DNA from: Pseudomonadota bacterium
GTDB taxonomy: Bacteria > Pseudomonadota > Gammaproteobacteria > Burkholderiales > Burkholderiaceae_E
Assembly: GCA_963204785.1 (NCBI GenBank)
Contig: CAUJHG010000021.1
Coordinates: forward strand, 1-64,000
Direction: 5' to 3'
Length of the DNA: 64,000 nt
Part shown: positions 17,595-26,340 of the stretch, in pieces
Layout: every line of letters starts with the position of its first letter
How positions within the stretch are numbered: the stretch's first letter is position 1
Position numbers and translations under genes: made by a program
Notes under the pieces: generated by a model
What the model was told of the DNA's origin: nothing
Database searches by the model: none
Seen by the model: only the letters and a program-made list of their open reading frames with translations

Positions 17595-18902
17595 GTGAAT
17601 TCCGTCCAGATCGCGTTCCTCTGCCTCGCGGGCATGATGGCGCTGATGGCGATCCGCGTTCCGATCGCGGTCGCCCTCGGACTATCGGCCTTCGCGGGCA
17701 TCGCCTGGCTGCTCGGCCCCAACGCTGCGCTCCGTGTGATCGGCTCGGCGCCGTTCGAGTTCGGCGCCTCGTGGGAGCTGTCGGCGATCCCGATGTTCCT
17801 GCTGATGGGCAACCTCGCCTACCGGGGCGGGCTCACCGCGTCGCTGTTCGAGGCCGCGCGGCTCTGGCTCGCGAAGCTTCCCGGCGGCCTCGCGGTGGCT
17901 GCGAATTTCGCCTCCGCGCTGTTCGCGGCCGCCTCGGGCTCGTCGCTGGCGACCGCCGCGGCGATGGGCCGCCTGGCGATCCCCGAGATGCTGAAGTACC
18001 GGTACGACCCGGGCCTGGCCTGCGCCACCGTTGCCGCAGCCGGGACGCTCGGTGCGATCATCCCGCCCTCGATCGCCTTCGTGCTGTTCGGCTGGTACAC
18101 CGAGACCCCGATCGGCAAGCTCCTGATCGCGGGCATCCTCCCCGGCCTGCTCACTGCCGCGCTCTTCGCCGCCTACATCATCATCCACTGCAGGCTGCGC
18201 CCCGAGATCGCACCGCCCCCTGATGACGATCCCACCTGGAAGGAGCGCTTCGCGATCCTGCTGGACATCTGGCCGTCGCCGCTGCTGGTGCTCAGCGTGA
18301 TCGGGGGCATCTACTCGGGGCTGACGACAGCGACCGAGGCGGCGGCCTTCGGAGCGTTCTCCGCGCTGGTGATCGCCCTGCTCAAGGGCGGACTGACCTT
18401 GCAGGCGCTGCGGCACAGCATCGTGGACACGCTGCACTCCACCGCATCGCTGTTCCTCATTGCCGTCTCGGCGGTGATCCTGACGCGCTTTCTCGCGATC
18501 TCGGGCGTACCCGACTTCATGGGCGCGCTGGTGGCCGACATGGACCTGGGCCCCTACGGCGTGATCGCGTTCATGGTCGTGGTCTATCTGATCCTGGGCT
18601 GCTTCCTCGACCCGATCGGGATCATGCTGATCACGCTGCCGATCCTCATGCCGATGTGGGAGGCCGTGCAACTCGACATGATCTGGATGGGGGTGCTCGT
18701 GGTGATCCTGCTGGAGATCGGCCTGATCACGCCACCAGTCGGGCTGAATGCCTTCGTGATCAAGTCGGTGGTCGGCGACCAGATTCCGCTCACCACGATC
18801 TTCCGCGGCCTCCTCTGGTTCCTGGTGGTCGACCTGGTCGTGGTGGGCATCCTCGTCGCCTTTCCACAGATCAGCCTGTTCCTCCCCGGATTCGTCGACT
18901 GA
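17595..18902 (+). CDS. TRAP transporter large permease (DctM)
   Basis: A 435-residue transporter core beginning at GTG 17595, just after the dctQ stop; the upstream in-frame reading overlaps dctQ and is rejected. DctM features: many hydrophobic helices, a glycine-rich segment ASGSSLATAAAMGRLAIPEM, GTLGAIIPPSIAFVLFG, TEAAAFGAFSALV, and ILGCFLDPIGIMLITLPILMP. It couples solute uptake to an ion gradient. The substrate is undefined. The next gene starts two bases after its stop. Confidence 0.92.
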   Translation: MNSVQIAFLCLAGMMALMAIRVPIAVALGLSAFAGIAWLLGPNAALRVIGSAPFEFGASWELSAIPMFLLMGNLAYRGGLTASLFEAARLWLAKLPGGLAVAANFASALFAAASGSSLATAAAMGRLAIPEMLKYRYDPGLACATVAAAGTLGAIIPPSIAFVLFGWYTETPIGKLLIAGILPGLLTAALFAAYIIIHCRLRPEIAPPPDDDPTWKERFAILLDIWPSPLLVLSVIGGIYSGLTTATEAAAFGAFSALVIALLKGGLTLQALRHSIVDTLHSTASLFLIAVSAVILTRFLAISGVPDFMGALVADMDLGPYGVIAFMVVVYLILGCFLDPIGIMLITLPILMPMWEAVQLDMIWMGVLVVILLEIGLITPPVGLNAFVIKSVVGDQIPLTTIFRGLLWFLVVDLVVVGILVAFPQISLFLPGFVD

Positions 18903-18904
18903 GC

Positions 18905-20002
18905 GTGGACGTGCCCGACGGATATGCCGCGGGGTCGATCCTCCTCGCCCTCCTGCTCGCGCTGCTCGCGATCGCCCTGCTGGTCTGGGCAGTGGCGCGA
19001 TTCCTGCTGCAGGGCCCGGATCTCTCCGCCTTCGACCGGCCAGCCGGGCGCTGCCTGTCGCCTCCGGGGGAGCCCGGCGACGCGCACCGCGCCGTGGTCG
19101 CGTCGCTGGGCGGCGCATTCGACCTGCTCGAGGGGGTGCCTCGCAATCGCCAGGTCGCGGTGCTGCGCGACTACCTCGACACTCTCTTCCCCGAGCACCC
19201 GTCCGACGTGAGCATCACGCCCACGAGCGCTGCCGGGGTGCGCGCGGAATGGGTGCTCGCCCCCGGCGCCGACCCGTCCCGGCGGCTTCTCTACATCCAC
19301 GGCGGCGCCTTCATGATGGGCAGCCCGAAGAGCCACCGCCGCCTCACCAGCAGGTTCTCCGAGATCAGCGGGGCTGCGGTGCTGGCGATCGACTACCGGC
19401 TGATGCCCGAACACCGGCGGATCGCGGGCATCGAGGACTGCCGCACTGCCTATCGCTGGCTGCTCGCCAACGGTCCGCAGGGCGCGGCGCCCGCCAGCCG
19501 CGTCTACGTGGCCGGCGACTCCGCCGGCGGCAACCTCACCCTGTCGCTGCTGGCCTGGATCCGCGACCAGGGCATGCGCGCACCGGATGCCGCAGTGGCG
19601 CTGTCACCGCTCACCGACGCGACCCTGGGCAGCCCGAGCCTGAAGGAGAACCTTGCGAGCGATCCGATGCTCGGCCCCCTGTTCGGCGCAATGGCGAAAG
19701 TGCCCCGCGCGCTGCTGCTCTGGGGCGCCTGGCTGCAGACCCGGATCAACCCGTGCGACCCGATCGTCTCCCCGGTCATGGGCGAACTCGGGGGCCTGCC
19801 GCCGGTGCTGGTGCAGGCGAGCGAGGCCGAGATGCTGCGCGACGACGCCCGTCGCTACGTGAACAAGGCCGTCGCCGCAGGTTCGCCGGTGCAGTTGCAG
19901 ACCTGGCGGCACATGGTCCACGTCTGGCAGATCTTCCATCCGGAACTGCCGCAGGGGCGAGAGGCTTTCGAGGAGATCCGCAGCTTCCTGGCCGACCGGT
20001 AG
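18905..20002 (+). CDS. alpha/beta hydrolase of the hormone-sensitive lipase family
   Basis: A 365-residue esterase-type protein starting at GTG 18905 (GTG 18911 is an alternative), two bases after dctM. An N-terminal membrane anchor (about 10-35) precedes the hydrolase domain. YIHGGAFMMG gives the HGG oxyanion motif, GDSAGGN the nucleophile Ser, an Asp is in SEAEMLRDDA, and the His in RHMVHVWQIF. These make a complete HSL triad. It probably hydrolyses small esters on the cytoplasmic or periplasmic membrane face. Coupling with the TRAP genes suggests one transcript, but a shared pathway is only a guess. Confidence 0.87.
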   Translation: MDVPDGYAAGSILLALLLALLAIALLVWAVARFLLQGPDLSAFDRPAGRCLSPPGEPGDAHRAVVASLGGAFDLLEGVPRNRQVAVLRDYLDTLFPEHPSDVSITPTSAAGVRAEWVLAPGADPSRRLLYIHGGAFMMGSPKSHRRLTSRFSEISGAAVLAIDYRLMPEHRRIAGIEDCRTAYRWLLANGPQGAAPASRVYVAGDSAGGNLTLSLLAWIRDQGMRAPDAAVALSPLTDATLGSPSLKENLASDPMLGPLFGAMAKVPRALLLWGAWLQTRINPCDPIVSPVMGELGGLPPVLVQASEAEMLRDDARRYVNKAVAAGSPVQLQTWRHMVHVWQIFHPELPQGREAFEEIRSFLADR

Positions 20003-20008
20003 GCGCGA

Positions 20009-20022
20009 CGCTCCCGGGAGCG
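20009..20022 (+). terminator. palindrome after the hydrolase gene
   Basis: CGCTCCCGGGAGCG is a perfect 14-base palindrome seven bases past the hydrolase stop, in a convergent gap. It could end transcription, but the loop would be tight and only weak T content follows. Confidence 0.25.
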
Positions 20023-20124
20023 ATCGCCTTGCCGTTGTCATTCGCGGCCAAGCGCGCCAGCGCAGGCCGATGCCTGCGTTCAGGGTGACCGGCAACTCCC
20101 GGGTTACCCCCTCACCCCGCGTGC

Positions 20125-20733
20125 TCAGGCCGCCGCCGCCCGCTGGTAGGCAGGCCGCGCCGACAGCCGCTGCCAGTACGCCTGCAGATTGGCCAGCCCG
20201 TCGATCGAGGCGAGACGCTGCGCGAGCATCACAGAGTAGCCCATCATGATGTCTGCCGCGCTGAACTCCTCGCCGAGCAGGTAGTCGCGCCCCTGCAGCG
20301 CAGCGTCGACCGCCTCGGAGCACAGCCGCGCACGGTCCTTCATCTCCTGGACCGCGGCCGGGATCTCGCCGCCCTCGCCGAAGGCGCGGCGATGGTTGAC
20401 GATCTCGCCCAGCGGCCGCGCATAGGTGGCCTCGGCAAACCAGCTCCACTGCAGGTAGCGGCCATGGTCCTCGGTGCCGGGGCGCGGCTGGAGGCGGCCT
20501 GCACCGTAGCGGTCCAGCAGGTACTGGACCATCGCGCCGGATTCGAACATCGTGAAGCCGCCGTCGGTCATCGCCGGCACCTTGCCCACCGGGTTCAGGC
20601 TGCGCCACTGCGGGCTGGCGCGATAGGCCGCGGCGAAATCGATGGTCCGCACCTCGTGCGGCAGATCCAGTTCGTTGCACAGCCAGAGCACCCGCAGCGA
20701 ACGGGTGACGGGAACGTGGTAGATCGTCAGCAT
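20125..20733 (-). CDS. glutathione S-transferase family protein
   Basis: A 202-residue GST. The thioredoxin-like domain opens MLTIYHVPVTRSLRVLWLCNEL, with a Ser in the activating position, then NPVGKVPAMTDG with the conserved cis-Pro and FESGAMVQYLLDRYG for the glutathione gamma-glutamyl contact. The all-helical C-terminal domain contains YLLGEEFSAADIMMGY, the N-capping motif. It is 41 bases downstream of the ThDP enzyme gene on the same strand. Substrate is unknown. Confidence 0.9.
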   Translation of the reverse strand: MLTIYHVPVTRSLRVLWLCNELDLPHEVRTIDFAAAYRASPQWRSLNPVGKVPAMTDGGFTMFESGAMVQYLLDRYGAGRLQPRPGTEDHGRYLQWSWFAEATYARPLGEIVNHRRAFGEGGEIPAAVQEMKDRARLCSEAVDAALQGRDYLLGEEFSAADIMMGYSVMLAQRLASIDGLANLQAYWQRLSARPAYQRAAAA

Positions 20734-20774
20734 TGGAATCCCTCGATGCGTCGGGAGCCAGGATCAGGGCAGGC

Positions 20775-22439
20775 CTAGCGCTTGCCCTCGATCTCGATCT
20801 CGACCAGCCGCGGGCCGCCGGCGGCGAAGGCCTGCGACACCGCGGCGGCGACCTGGTCGGGATCGCTCACCCGCACCCCGGGCACGCCCATGCCCGCGGC
20901 CAGCTCGACGAAGCCGAGCGCCGGGCCGCCCAGGTCCATCTTCGGATACGGCTTGTCCGACTGCGCATCGAAGCGCTGCCGGTAGGTGTCCAGGTTGTGC
21001 TTGAGGATCCGGTACTCGCGGTTGACGAGGATCGCGAAGACGATCGGCAGGCGGTGATGCGCGGCGCTCCACAGCGCCTGGATCGAGTACATCGCCGAAC
21101 CGTCGCCGGACACGCAGAGCACCGGCCTCTCGGGGTTGCCGACGCTGGCGCCGATCGCGCCGGCGAGGCCCTGGCCGATGCCGCCGCCGCGCGCGCCCAG
21201 GAACTGGTCGGGCTCGTCGAAACCGAAGGCGGCGGCGAAGTCGACGCTGGCGGTGATCGACTCCTCGACCACCAGCGCATTGGCGGGCGTGCCCTTGCGC
21301 AGTTCGGCCATCACCCGCGGCATCGAGGTCGGCCTGCGCGCCCAGGCCCGTTCGCGACGGGCCGCGTACGCGGCGGCTTCGGCCGCCTTCTGCTCGGCGA
21401 GCTTCGCGCAGCGCGCGGCCGCAGCGGCGCGCCACGGCTCCCCCGCGGCCGCGGCCACTGCGATGTCGAGCGCGCGCAGTGCGGCGCTCAGATCGGCGAC
21501 GATCCCCACGTCGACCGCATGATTGAAGGCCAGCGGCCTGGCGGCAGACTCGATCTGCACCACGCGCGCGCCGTCCGGAAACGGGCTGCCCTCGGTGAAC
21601 CAGACTTCCTCGAAGAAGGCGCCACCCACCAGCAGCACCAGATCCGCCCCGGCCAGGGTCTTGCGGATCGCGGCAGCGTCCAGCGGCACGCTGCTGCGCG
21701 CGTGGGGATGTCCGCTCGGGAAGGACGCGTGACCGCGGATGCCCTCGAACCAGACCGGCGCCCCGATGCGCTCGGCCAGCCGCACGAGATCGGAGGTGGC
21801 CCCGGTGCGCGCGACCTCGTCGCCGACCACCACGACCGGCGAGGCGCAGGCCTCCAGCAGCGCGCAGGCGTCGGCGATCCCGTGCGGATCGGGCTGGGCG
21901 CTGCGATACATCCTCCCGGGGGCGCGCGCGCCGTGCGCGGTCTCCTGCTCCATCACGTCGATCGGCAGCGACACGAACACCGGGCCCCAGGGCGGATCGT
22001 TGGCGATCTTGAACGCGCGCCGCATCACCTCGTCCATCTCGTCGGCGATGTGCACCTCGGTGCTCCACTTGGTGACCGGAGCGGCCATCGCGGCGAGGTC
22101 GTGGCTGAGGATCGGCTCGCGACGCAGCATCCGGCTGTCCTGCTGGCCGGCGGTGACCACCACCGGCGCGTTCGCCTTGAGCGCGTTGTAGATCATGCCG
22201 ATGCCGTTGCCCAGACCGGGGGCGACGTGCAGGCTCACCACGGCAGTGCGGCCGGTGCTGCGCGCGTAGTAGCTCGCCGCGCCGACGGCCATGCCCTCGT
22301 GCAGCGCGACCACGTACTCGATCGACGGGTAGTCGAGCAGCGCGTCCAGCAGCGGGCTCTCGGTGGTGCCCGGATTGCCGAAGATGTGCCGGACCCCGTG
22401 GGCGACGAGGCTGTCCATGAAGACTGTGCGACCGCGCAT
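20775..22439 (-). CDS. thiamine diphosphate-dependent enzyme, benzoylformate decarboxylase-like
   Basis: A 554-residue ThDP enzyme with the three-domain pyruvate decarboxylase/acetolactate synthase architecture. It begins IFGNPGTTESPLLDAL, as benzoylformate decarboxylases do. The cofactor-activating Glu is Glu48 (LHEGMAVGAA), His71 in SLHVAPG aligns with active-site His70, and the diphosphate/Mg site is GDGSAMYS near residue 450. Ser26 of the model enzyme is replaced by Thr, and the second active-site His (281) appears absent, so the true substrate may differ. AAAGGAGGAGAAC is a very strong binding site before the ATG. A GST follows. Confidence 0.8.
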   Translation of the reverse strand: MRGRTVFMDSLVAHGVRHIFGNPGTTESPLLDALLDYPSIEYVVALHEGMAVGAASYYARSTGRTAVVSLHVAPGLGNGIGMIYNALKANAPVVVTAGQQDSRMLRREPILSHDLAAMAAPVTKWSTEVHIADEMDEVMRRAFKIANDPPWGPVFVSLPIDVMEQETAHGARAPGRMYRSAQPDPHGIADACALLEACASPVVVVGDEVARTGATSDLVRLAERIGAPVWFEGIRGHASFPSGHPHARSSVPLDAAAIRKTLAGADLVLLVGGAFFEEVWFTEGSPFPDGARVVQIESAARPLAFNHAVDVGIVADLSAALRALDIAVAAAAGEPWRAAAAARCAKLAEQKAAEAAAYAARRERAWARRPTSMPRVMAELRKGTPANALVVEESITASVDFAAAFGFDEPDQFLGARGGGIGQGLAGAIGASVGNPERPVLCVSGDGSAMYSIQALWSAAHHRLPIVFAILVNREYRILKHNLDTYRQRFDAQSDKPYPKMDLGGPALGFVELAAGMGVPGVRVSDPDQVAAAVSQAFAAGGPRLVEIEIEGKR

Positions 22440-22484
22440 GTTCTCCTCCTTTGTCTGCTTCGCGTGAATTCCGGCCGGGGGCGT

Positions 22485-23360
22485 TCAGCGCACCAGCGGC
22501 GCGCCACAGCCTCGACGATCCTCGCCGTCGAAGCGCAGCAGCACGGTGACCGGAAACACCTCGCCGCTCATGTCGTCGGTGCAGCGCAGTTCGCGCAGCG
22601 TGATCCGCACCGAATGTCCGCCGGTGCTGCCTTCGTGGATCTTCTCGCCGGCCGGGCCGCGATGCCCCGGCAGCGACGGGAAGTCCACGCGCACGGTGCC
22701 GTACGCGTAGACCACGCGCACCGCGTCGCCAGGGCCGATCTCGATCCGCCAGCCGGGCTCGTTGCCACGGCCGAGGAAGCGCACGCCGCGGGCCAGCGCC
22801 CGCTCGACCAGCCCCGGAGCGGCAGGCGCGCCCGCGGCTCGGGGGGCGGCAGCGCCATTCGATGACCGTGCGCCCTCCCCGGCCTCGACGGGCGCCGCCG
22901 GCGCCCGGGCCAGGCGCAGCACCGGCGTGCCGGCCTGGTCGAGCAGCAGCAGGCGGTTGCCGTCGATGCGTGCGGCCCGCACCGCGTCGAGCGCCACGAA
23001 GAAGCGATGCTCGACCGCCATCGCGTCCTCCAGGCAGGCCATCCGGGTGGATGCGAGCGGCCCGAGACGCAGGCCGGCGCCCGAGGCCACCGCCGGGCCG
23101 CTGAAGCGGTTGCAGCCCCCGCTGCCCGACACCTGCCCGTCGTCGAGGAAGCGCAGCGTGGGCGTCCTTCCGCCGCGGGGATCGATGAAGGCCGGGTCGT
23201 CGACCGTCCAGTCGACGCCCTGCAGCGCCGCGTAGCCCGGTCCGGGGGCCGCGGCAGCCGCAGCGCCGGTGGCAGCGCCCGGCCAGGAGCCGAAGGGGAT
23301 GGTGCAGGCGGCAAGCAGGGTCGCTGCGCCGAGGACGAGCAGGCTACGGTAGGTGCGCAT
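22485..23360 (-). CDS. META/HslJ-domain lipoprotein with C-terminal COG3650-like domain
   Basis: A 291-residue lipoprotein: signal peptide with LLAAC lipobox near residue 19. The first domain has WTVDDPAFID, then PTLRFLDDGQVSGSGGCNRFSG, the usual META/HslJ heat-stable outer-membrane pattern, and closes near MACLEDAMAVEHRFF. A low-complexity Ala/Pro linker is followed by a second domain containing FLGRGNEPGWRIEI and ending GCGAPL, seen in COG3650 envelope proteins. Function is unknown; META proteins are linked to envelope stress and antibiotic tolerance. It is divergent from the Sir2 gene. Confidence 0.75.
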   Translation of the reverse strand: MRTYRSLLVLGAATLLAACTIPFGSWPGAATGAAAAAAPGPGYAALQGVDWTVDDPAFIDPRGGRTPTLRFLDDGQVSGSGGCNRFSGPAVASGAGLRLGPLASTRMACLEDAMAVEHRFFVALDAVRAARIDGNRLLLLDQAGTPVLRLARAPAAPVEAGEGARSSNGAAAPRAAGAPAAPGLVERALARGVRFLGRGNEPGWRIEIGPGDAVRVVYAYGTVRVDFPSLPGHRGPAGEKIHEGSTGGHSVRITLRELRCTDDMSGEVFPVTVLLRFDGEDRRGCGAPLVR

Positions 23361-23543
23361 GACCCGAAGTATCGCAGGTCGCCCGGCGCCGCGTCGTGCG
23401 TGCCGACTGCGCCCTCGGCGCCCCGGGCAGGCCGGCGGACGCACCGGGGCCGCCGAGCCTGCCGCACCGTCGCGCCAGCACCTTCCCAGATGCGCCGCTT
23501 TTCGGCCAGACTGCGGACACGACCAACGACTGCTGCCCGCCCC

Positions 23544-24305
23544 ATGTCCGCAACCGACCTGATCCCCGAGGTGCGCCGCTGGATCGACGACGCCCGGCGC
23601 GTCGTCGTGCTCACCGGCGCCGGCATCTCGACCGACTCCGGAATCCCGGATTTCCGCGGCCCGCAGGGCGTGTGGACACGCAACCCTGCTGCCGAGAAGC
23701 AGGCGACGATCCAGAACTACCTGGCCGAGCCCGAGGTGCGCAAGGCCGCGTGGCGCGCACGGATGGAGCACACGGCCTGGGCAGCACGACCCAACGCGGG
23801 GCACCTGGCGCTGGTGGAACTCGAGCGGCGCGGCAAGCTGCACGCGCTGGTCACGCAGAACGTGGACGAGCTGCACCAGATCGCCGGGAACACCCCCGAC
23901 AGGGTCATCGAGGTGCACGGCACGCTGCGCCGCGTGATGTGCTGGCAATGCGGCGCCCGCTCGCCGATGGAGGACGTGCTGGCGCGCGTGCGCGCCGGCG
24001 AGGAGGATCCCGCCTGCCGGCGGTGCGGCGGCATCCTGAAGAGCGACACGATCTCCTTCGGCCAGGCGCTGGTGCCCGAGGTGATCGAGCGCGCGATGCG
24101 GGTCGCGGGCGAGGCCCAGGTGCTGCTCGCGGTGGGCTCGACGCTGCAGGTCTACCCGGTGGCCGGGATGGTTCCGCTCGCGCGCGAGGCGGGAGCGCGC
24201 GTGGTGATCGTCAACGCGCAGGAGACCGCAATGGACGAACTCGCCCACGCGGTGCTGCAGGGCTCGATCAGCGAGCTGCTTCCGCAGATCTGCGGAAAGG
24301 CGTGA
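23544..24305 (+). CDS. Sir2-type NAD-dependent protein deacylase
   Basis: A 253-residue sirtuin. GAGIST at 25-30, DFRGPQGVW at 36-44, TQNVDELH at 104-111 and catalytic His125 in VHG are all present. The zinc module is complete: Cys133, Cys136, Cys158 and Cys161. Late motifs VGSTLQVYP and VIVNAQET bind the NAD ribose. It removes acyl groups from lysines with NAD consumption. Its 3' end overlaps the convergent EamA gene by 38 bases. Confidence 0.93.
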   Translation: MSATDLIPEVRRWIDDARRVVVLTGAGISTDSGIPDFRGPQGVWTRNPAAEKQATIQNYLAEPEVRKAAWRARMEHTAWAARPNAGHLALVELERRGKLHALVTQNVDELHQIAGNTPDRVIEVHGTLRRVMCWQCGARSPMEDVLARVRAGEEDPACRRCGGILKSDTISFGQALVPEVIERAMRVAGEAQVLLAVGSTLQVYPVAGMVPLAREAGARVVIVNAQETAMDELAHAVLQGSISELLPQICGKA

Positions 24306-25158
24306 TCAGCCCCAGGGTCAGCGCGGTGCCCACCAGGATCACTGCGCAGCCCAGGACGACCTGCAGCGTGATCGGCTCGCCCAGGTAGAGCGCGCCCGAG
24401 ACGATCGCCACCAGCGGATTCAGGAAGGTCACCGAGGTCGCGCGCACGGGACCGATGGTGCTGAGCAGCCTGAAGTAGGTCAGAAAGCCGATGCCGGTCG
24501 ACGCCAGGCCGAGGAAGATCACTTCGGCCCATGCCCTGGCGCCCGGAGGCTCGACCGGCCAGGTGAGCAGCGCCATCGGCGCCAGCGCGAGCGCCGCGAT
24601 CCCGATGCTCCCCGCGGCCAGCACCACCGGATCGATCGCGTGCAGTCGCGTGCGCGCGTAGTTCGAGGAGACGCCCCAGAGCGCGGTCACGAGCAGCGAG
24701 ACCAGGATCGCCAGGCCGGCGGCGTCGAATGCGCCCACCTTGTCCCAGACCAGCATGCCGACGCCGAGGAAGCCCACCAGGAGCCCGAGCGCGCCCCCGC
24801 GCGTGATCGGCTCACCGGTCCACACGCGGCCCACGATGGCGGCGAACAGCGGCGCGGCCGCCTGCAGCACCGCCAGCATCCCCGCCGAGATCGACTGCGC
24901 CGCCCAGCCCAGGCCGAAGAAGGGCACAGCGGTGTAAGCGACCCCGAAGACCAGCAGCCCGCGCCAGTGCCGCAGGAAGGGTCGCCATCCGCAGCGCCAC
25001 AGCGCCAGGGGCAGCAGCACCACCGCGCTGCCCAGCGCCATGCGCGTGAAGATCATCGGCGCCGCCCCGAAGGCCGGCACCGACGCCCGCATGAACAGGT
25101 AGGCGCTGCCCCAGAGCAGGGCGAGGACCAGCAGCTGGGCGACTTGGGCGGGGCGCAT
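24268..25158 (-). CDS. EamA/DMT family exporter
   Basis: A 296-residue transporter with about ten membrane helices in two EamA repeats, beginning MRPAQVAQLLVLALLWGSAYLF. Internal repeats are marked by LLWGSAYLFMR and ALWGVSSNYAR near helix 1 and helix 6, and by PLFAAIVGRVWTGEPI and NPLVAIVSGALYLGEPI at the ends of each half. It resembles RhaT/RarD-like metabolite exporters. The upstream extension in frame is Arg/Pro-rich and not used. Convergent overlap with Sir2. Confidence 0.87.
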   Translation of the reverse strand: MRPAQVAQLLVLALLWGSAYLFMRASVPAFGAAPMIFTRMALGSAVVLLPLALWRCGWRPFLRHWRGLLVFGVAYTAVPFFGLGWAAQSISAGMLAVLQAAAPLFAAIVGRVWTGEPITRGGALGLLVGFLGVGMLVWDKVGAFDAAGLAILVSLLVTALWGVSSNYARTRLHAIDPVVLAAGSIGIAALALAPMALLTWPVEPPGARAWAEVIFLGLASTGIGFLTYFRLLSTIGPVRATSVTFLNPLVAIVSGALYLGEPITLQVVLGCAVILVGTALTLGLITPFRRSAEAAR

Positions 25159-25374
25159 CGGGTTCCCGTGGTGATCCGGAAGGGCCGGGCGCCGGCGGCG
25201 CGCCGGGAGCCGGGCGCCGACGATGCGCCGCAAGCGGATGGTGACACGCCGCGGGCGCGGCCGGGGGCGCCATTGGCGCGCCGATCAGCTATCGTTGCGC
25301 GGGACGCTCCGGATGCGCACCAGAACGCATCGCAGGCGCGCCGACATCATTCGAAACGAAACCAGGAGGAAGCC

Positions 25375-26238
25375 ATGGCCCTTTCCATCGAGCCCACCGG
25401 ACAGACCTGCGGGGCGCTGGTGCGCGGCGTCGACCTGACCCGGCCGGTCTCCGACGCGCTGATGCAGGAGATCCGCTCGATCTGGCTCGAGCACCAGGTG
25501 ATCGCCTTCCCCGACCAGCCGATGTCGATCGAGGACCTGGAGCGCTTCGCGCTGCAGGTCGGGCCGCGCGGCGAGGACCCTTACATCGAGGCGATCCCCG
25601 GTCACCAGCACGTGGTCGAAGTGCGTCGCGAAGCCGACGAACAGACGCCGATCTTCGCCGAGGCCTGGCACTCGGACTGGAGCTTCCTGCCCACCCCGCC
25701 GGCCGGGACCGCGCTGTTCGGCGTGGTGATCCCTCCACTGGGCGGCGACACCCTCTTCGCCAACCAGTACGCGGCCTACGAGGCCCTGCCCGAGGCCACC
25801 CGCGCGCGCCTCGAAGGCCTGATGGGCGTGCACTCGGCGCGCCGCGGCTACGGGCCCGCCGGCCTGTACGGCGAGGGCGACAAGGCGAAGGGGCGTTCGA
25901 TGCGGATCCTCACCTCGGAGCGCGCCAGGGGCACCCAGCTGCATCCGGTGGTCCGCGCGCACCCCGAGACCGGCCGCAAGGCGCTGTTCGTGAGCCCCGG
26001 CTACACGATCGGGATCGACGGCATGGAGCGCGATGCCTCCGACGCGCTGCTGAAGGAGCTCTTCGAGCACCAGGTGCGGCCCGAGTTCGTCTATCGGCAC
26101 CGCTGGTCGAAGGACATGCTGACGCTGTGGGACAACCGCTGCCTGCTGCACGCAGCCACCGGCGGCTACCAGGGCCACGCGCGACTGCTGCGCAGGATCA
26201 CGATCGGCGAGCGCAGTCCGGTGGCGGCCGCCCACTGA
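25375..26238 (+). CDS. TauD/TfdA family Fe(II)/2-oxoglutarate dioxygenase
   Basis: A 287-residue oxygenase using Fe(II) and 2-oxoglutarate. The iron ligands are His99 and Asp101 in WHSDWSF and the distal His259 in LLHAAT; Arg270, eleven residues later, would hold the 2-oxoglutarate carboxylate. CAGGAGGAAGCC precedes the ATG. The product starts LSIEPTGQTCGALVRGVDL, as in TauD relatives. Substrates of this family include taurine, sulfate esters and aryloxyalkanoates; nothing nearby tells which applies. Confidence 0.9.
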   Translation: MALSIEPTGQTCGALVRGVDLTRPVSDALMQEIRSIWLEHQVIAFPDQPMSIEDLERFALQVGPRGEDPYIEAIPGHQHVVEVRREADEQTPIFAEAWHSDWSFLPTPPAGTALFGVVIPPLGGDTLFANQYAAYEALPEATRARLEGLMGVHSARRGYGPAGLYGEGDKAKGRSMRILTSERARGTQLHPVVRAHPETGRKALFVSPGYTIGIDGMERDASDALLKELFEHQVRPEFVYRHRWSKDMLTLWDNRCLLHAATGGYQGHARLLRRITIGERSPVAAAH

Positions 26239-26340
26239 AGGGAGCTCAGGAGCCCGCCGCGTCCCTGCCCCGGCCGCCCCGGGCCCCGCGCGACGGCGAC
26301 AACGGCGTGCTCCCGCGGAGCGCCGCGCGCCAGCCGGGCT

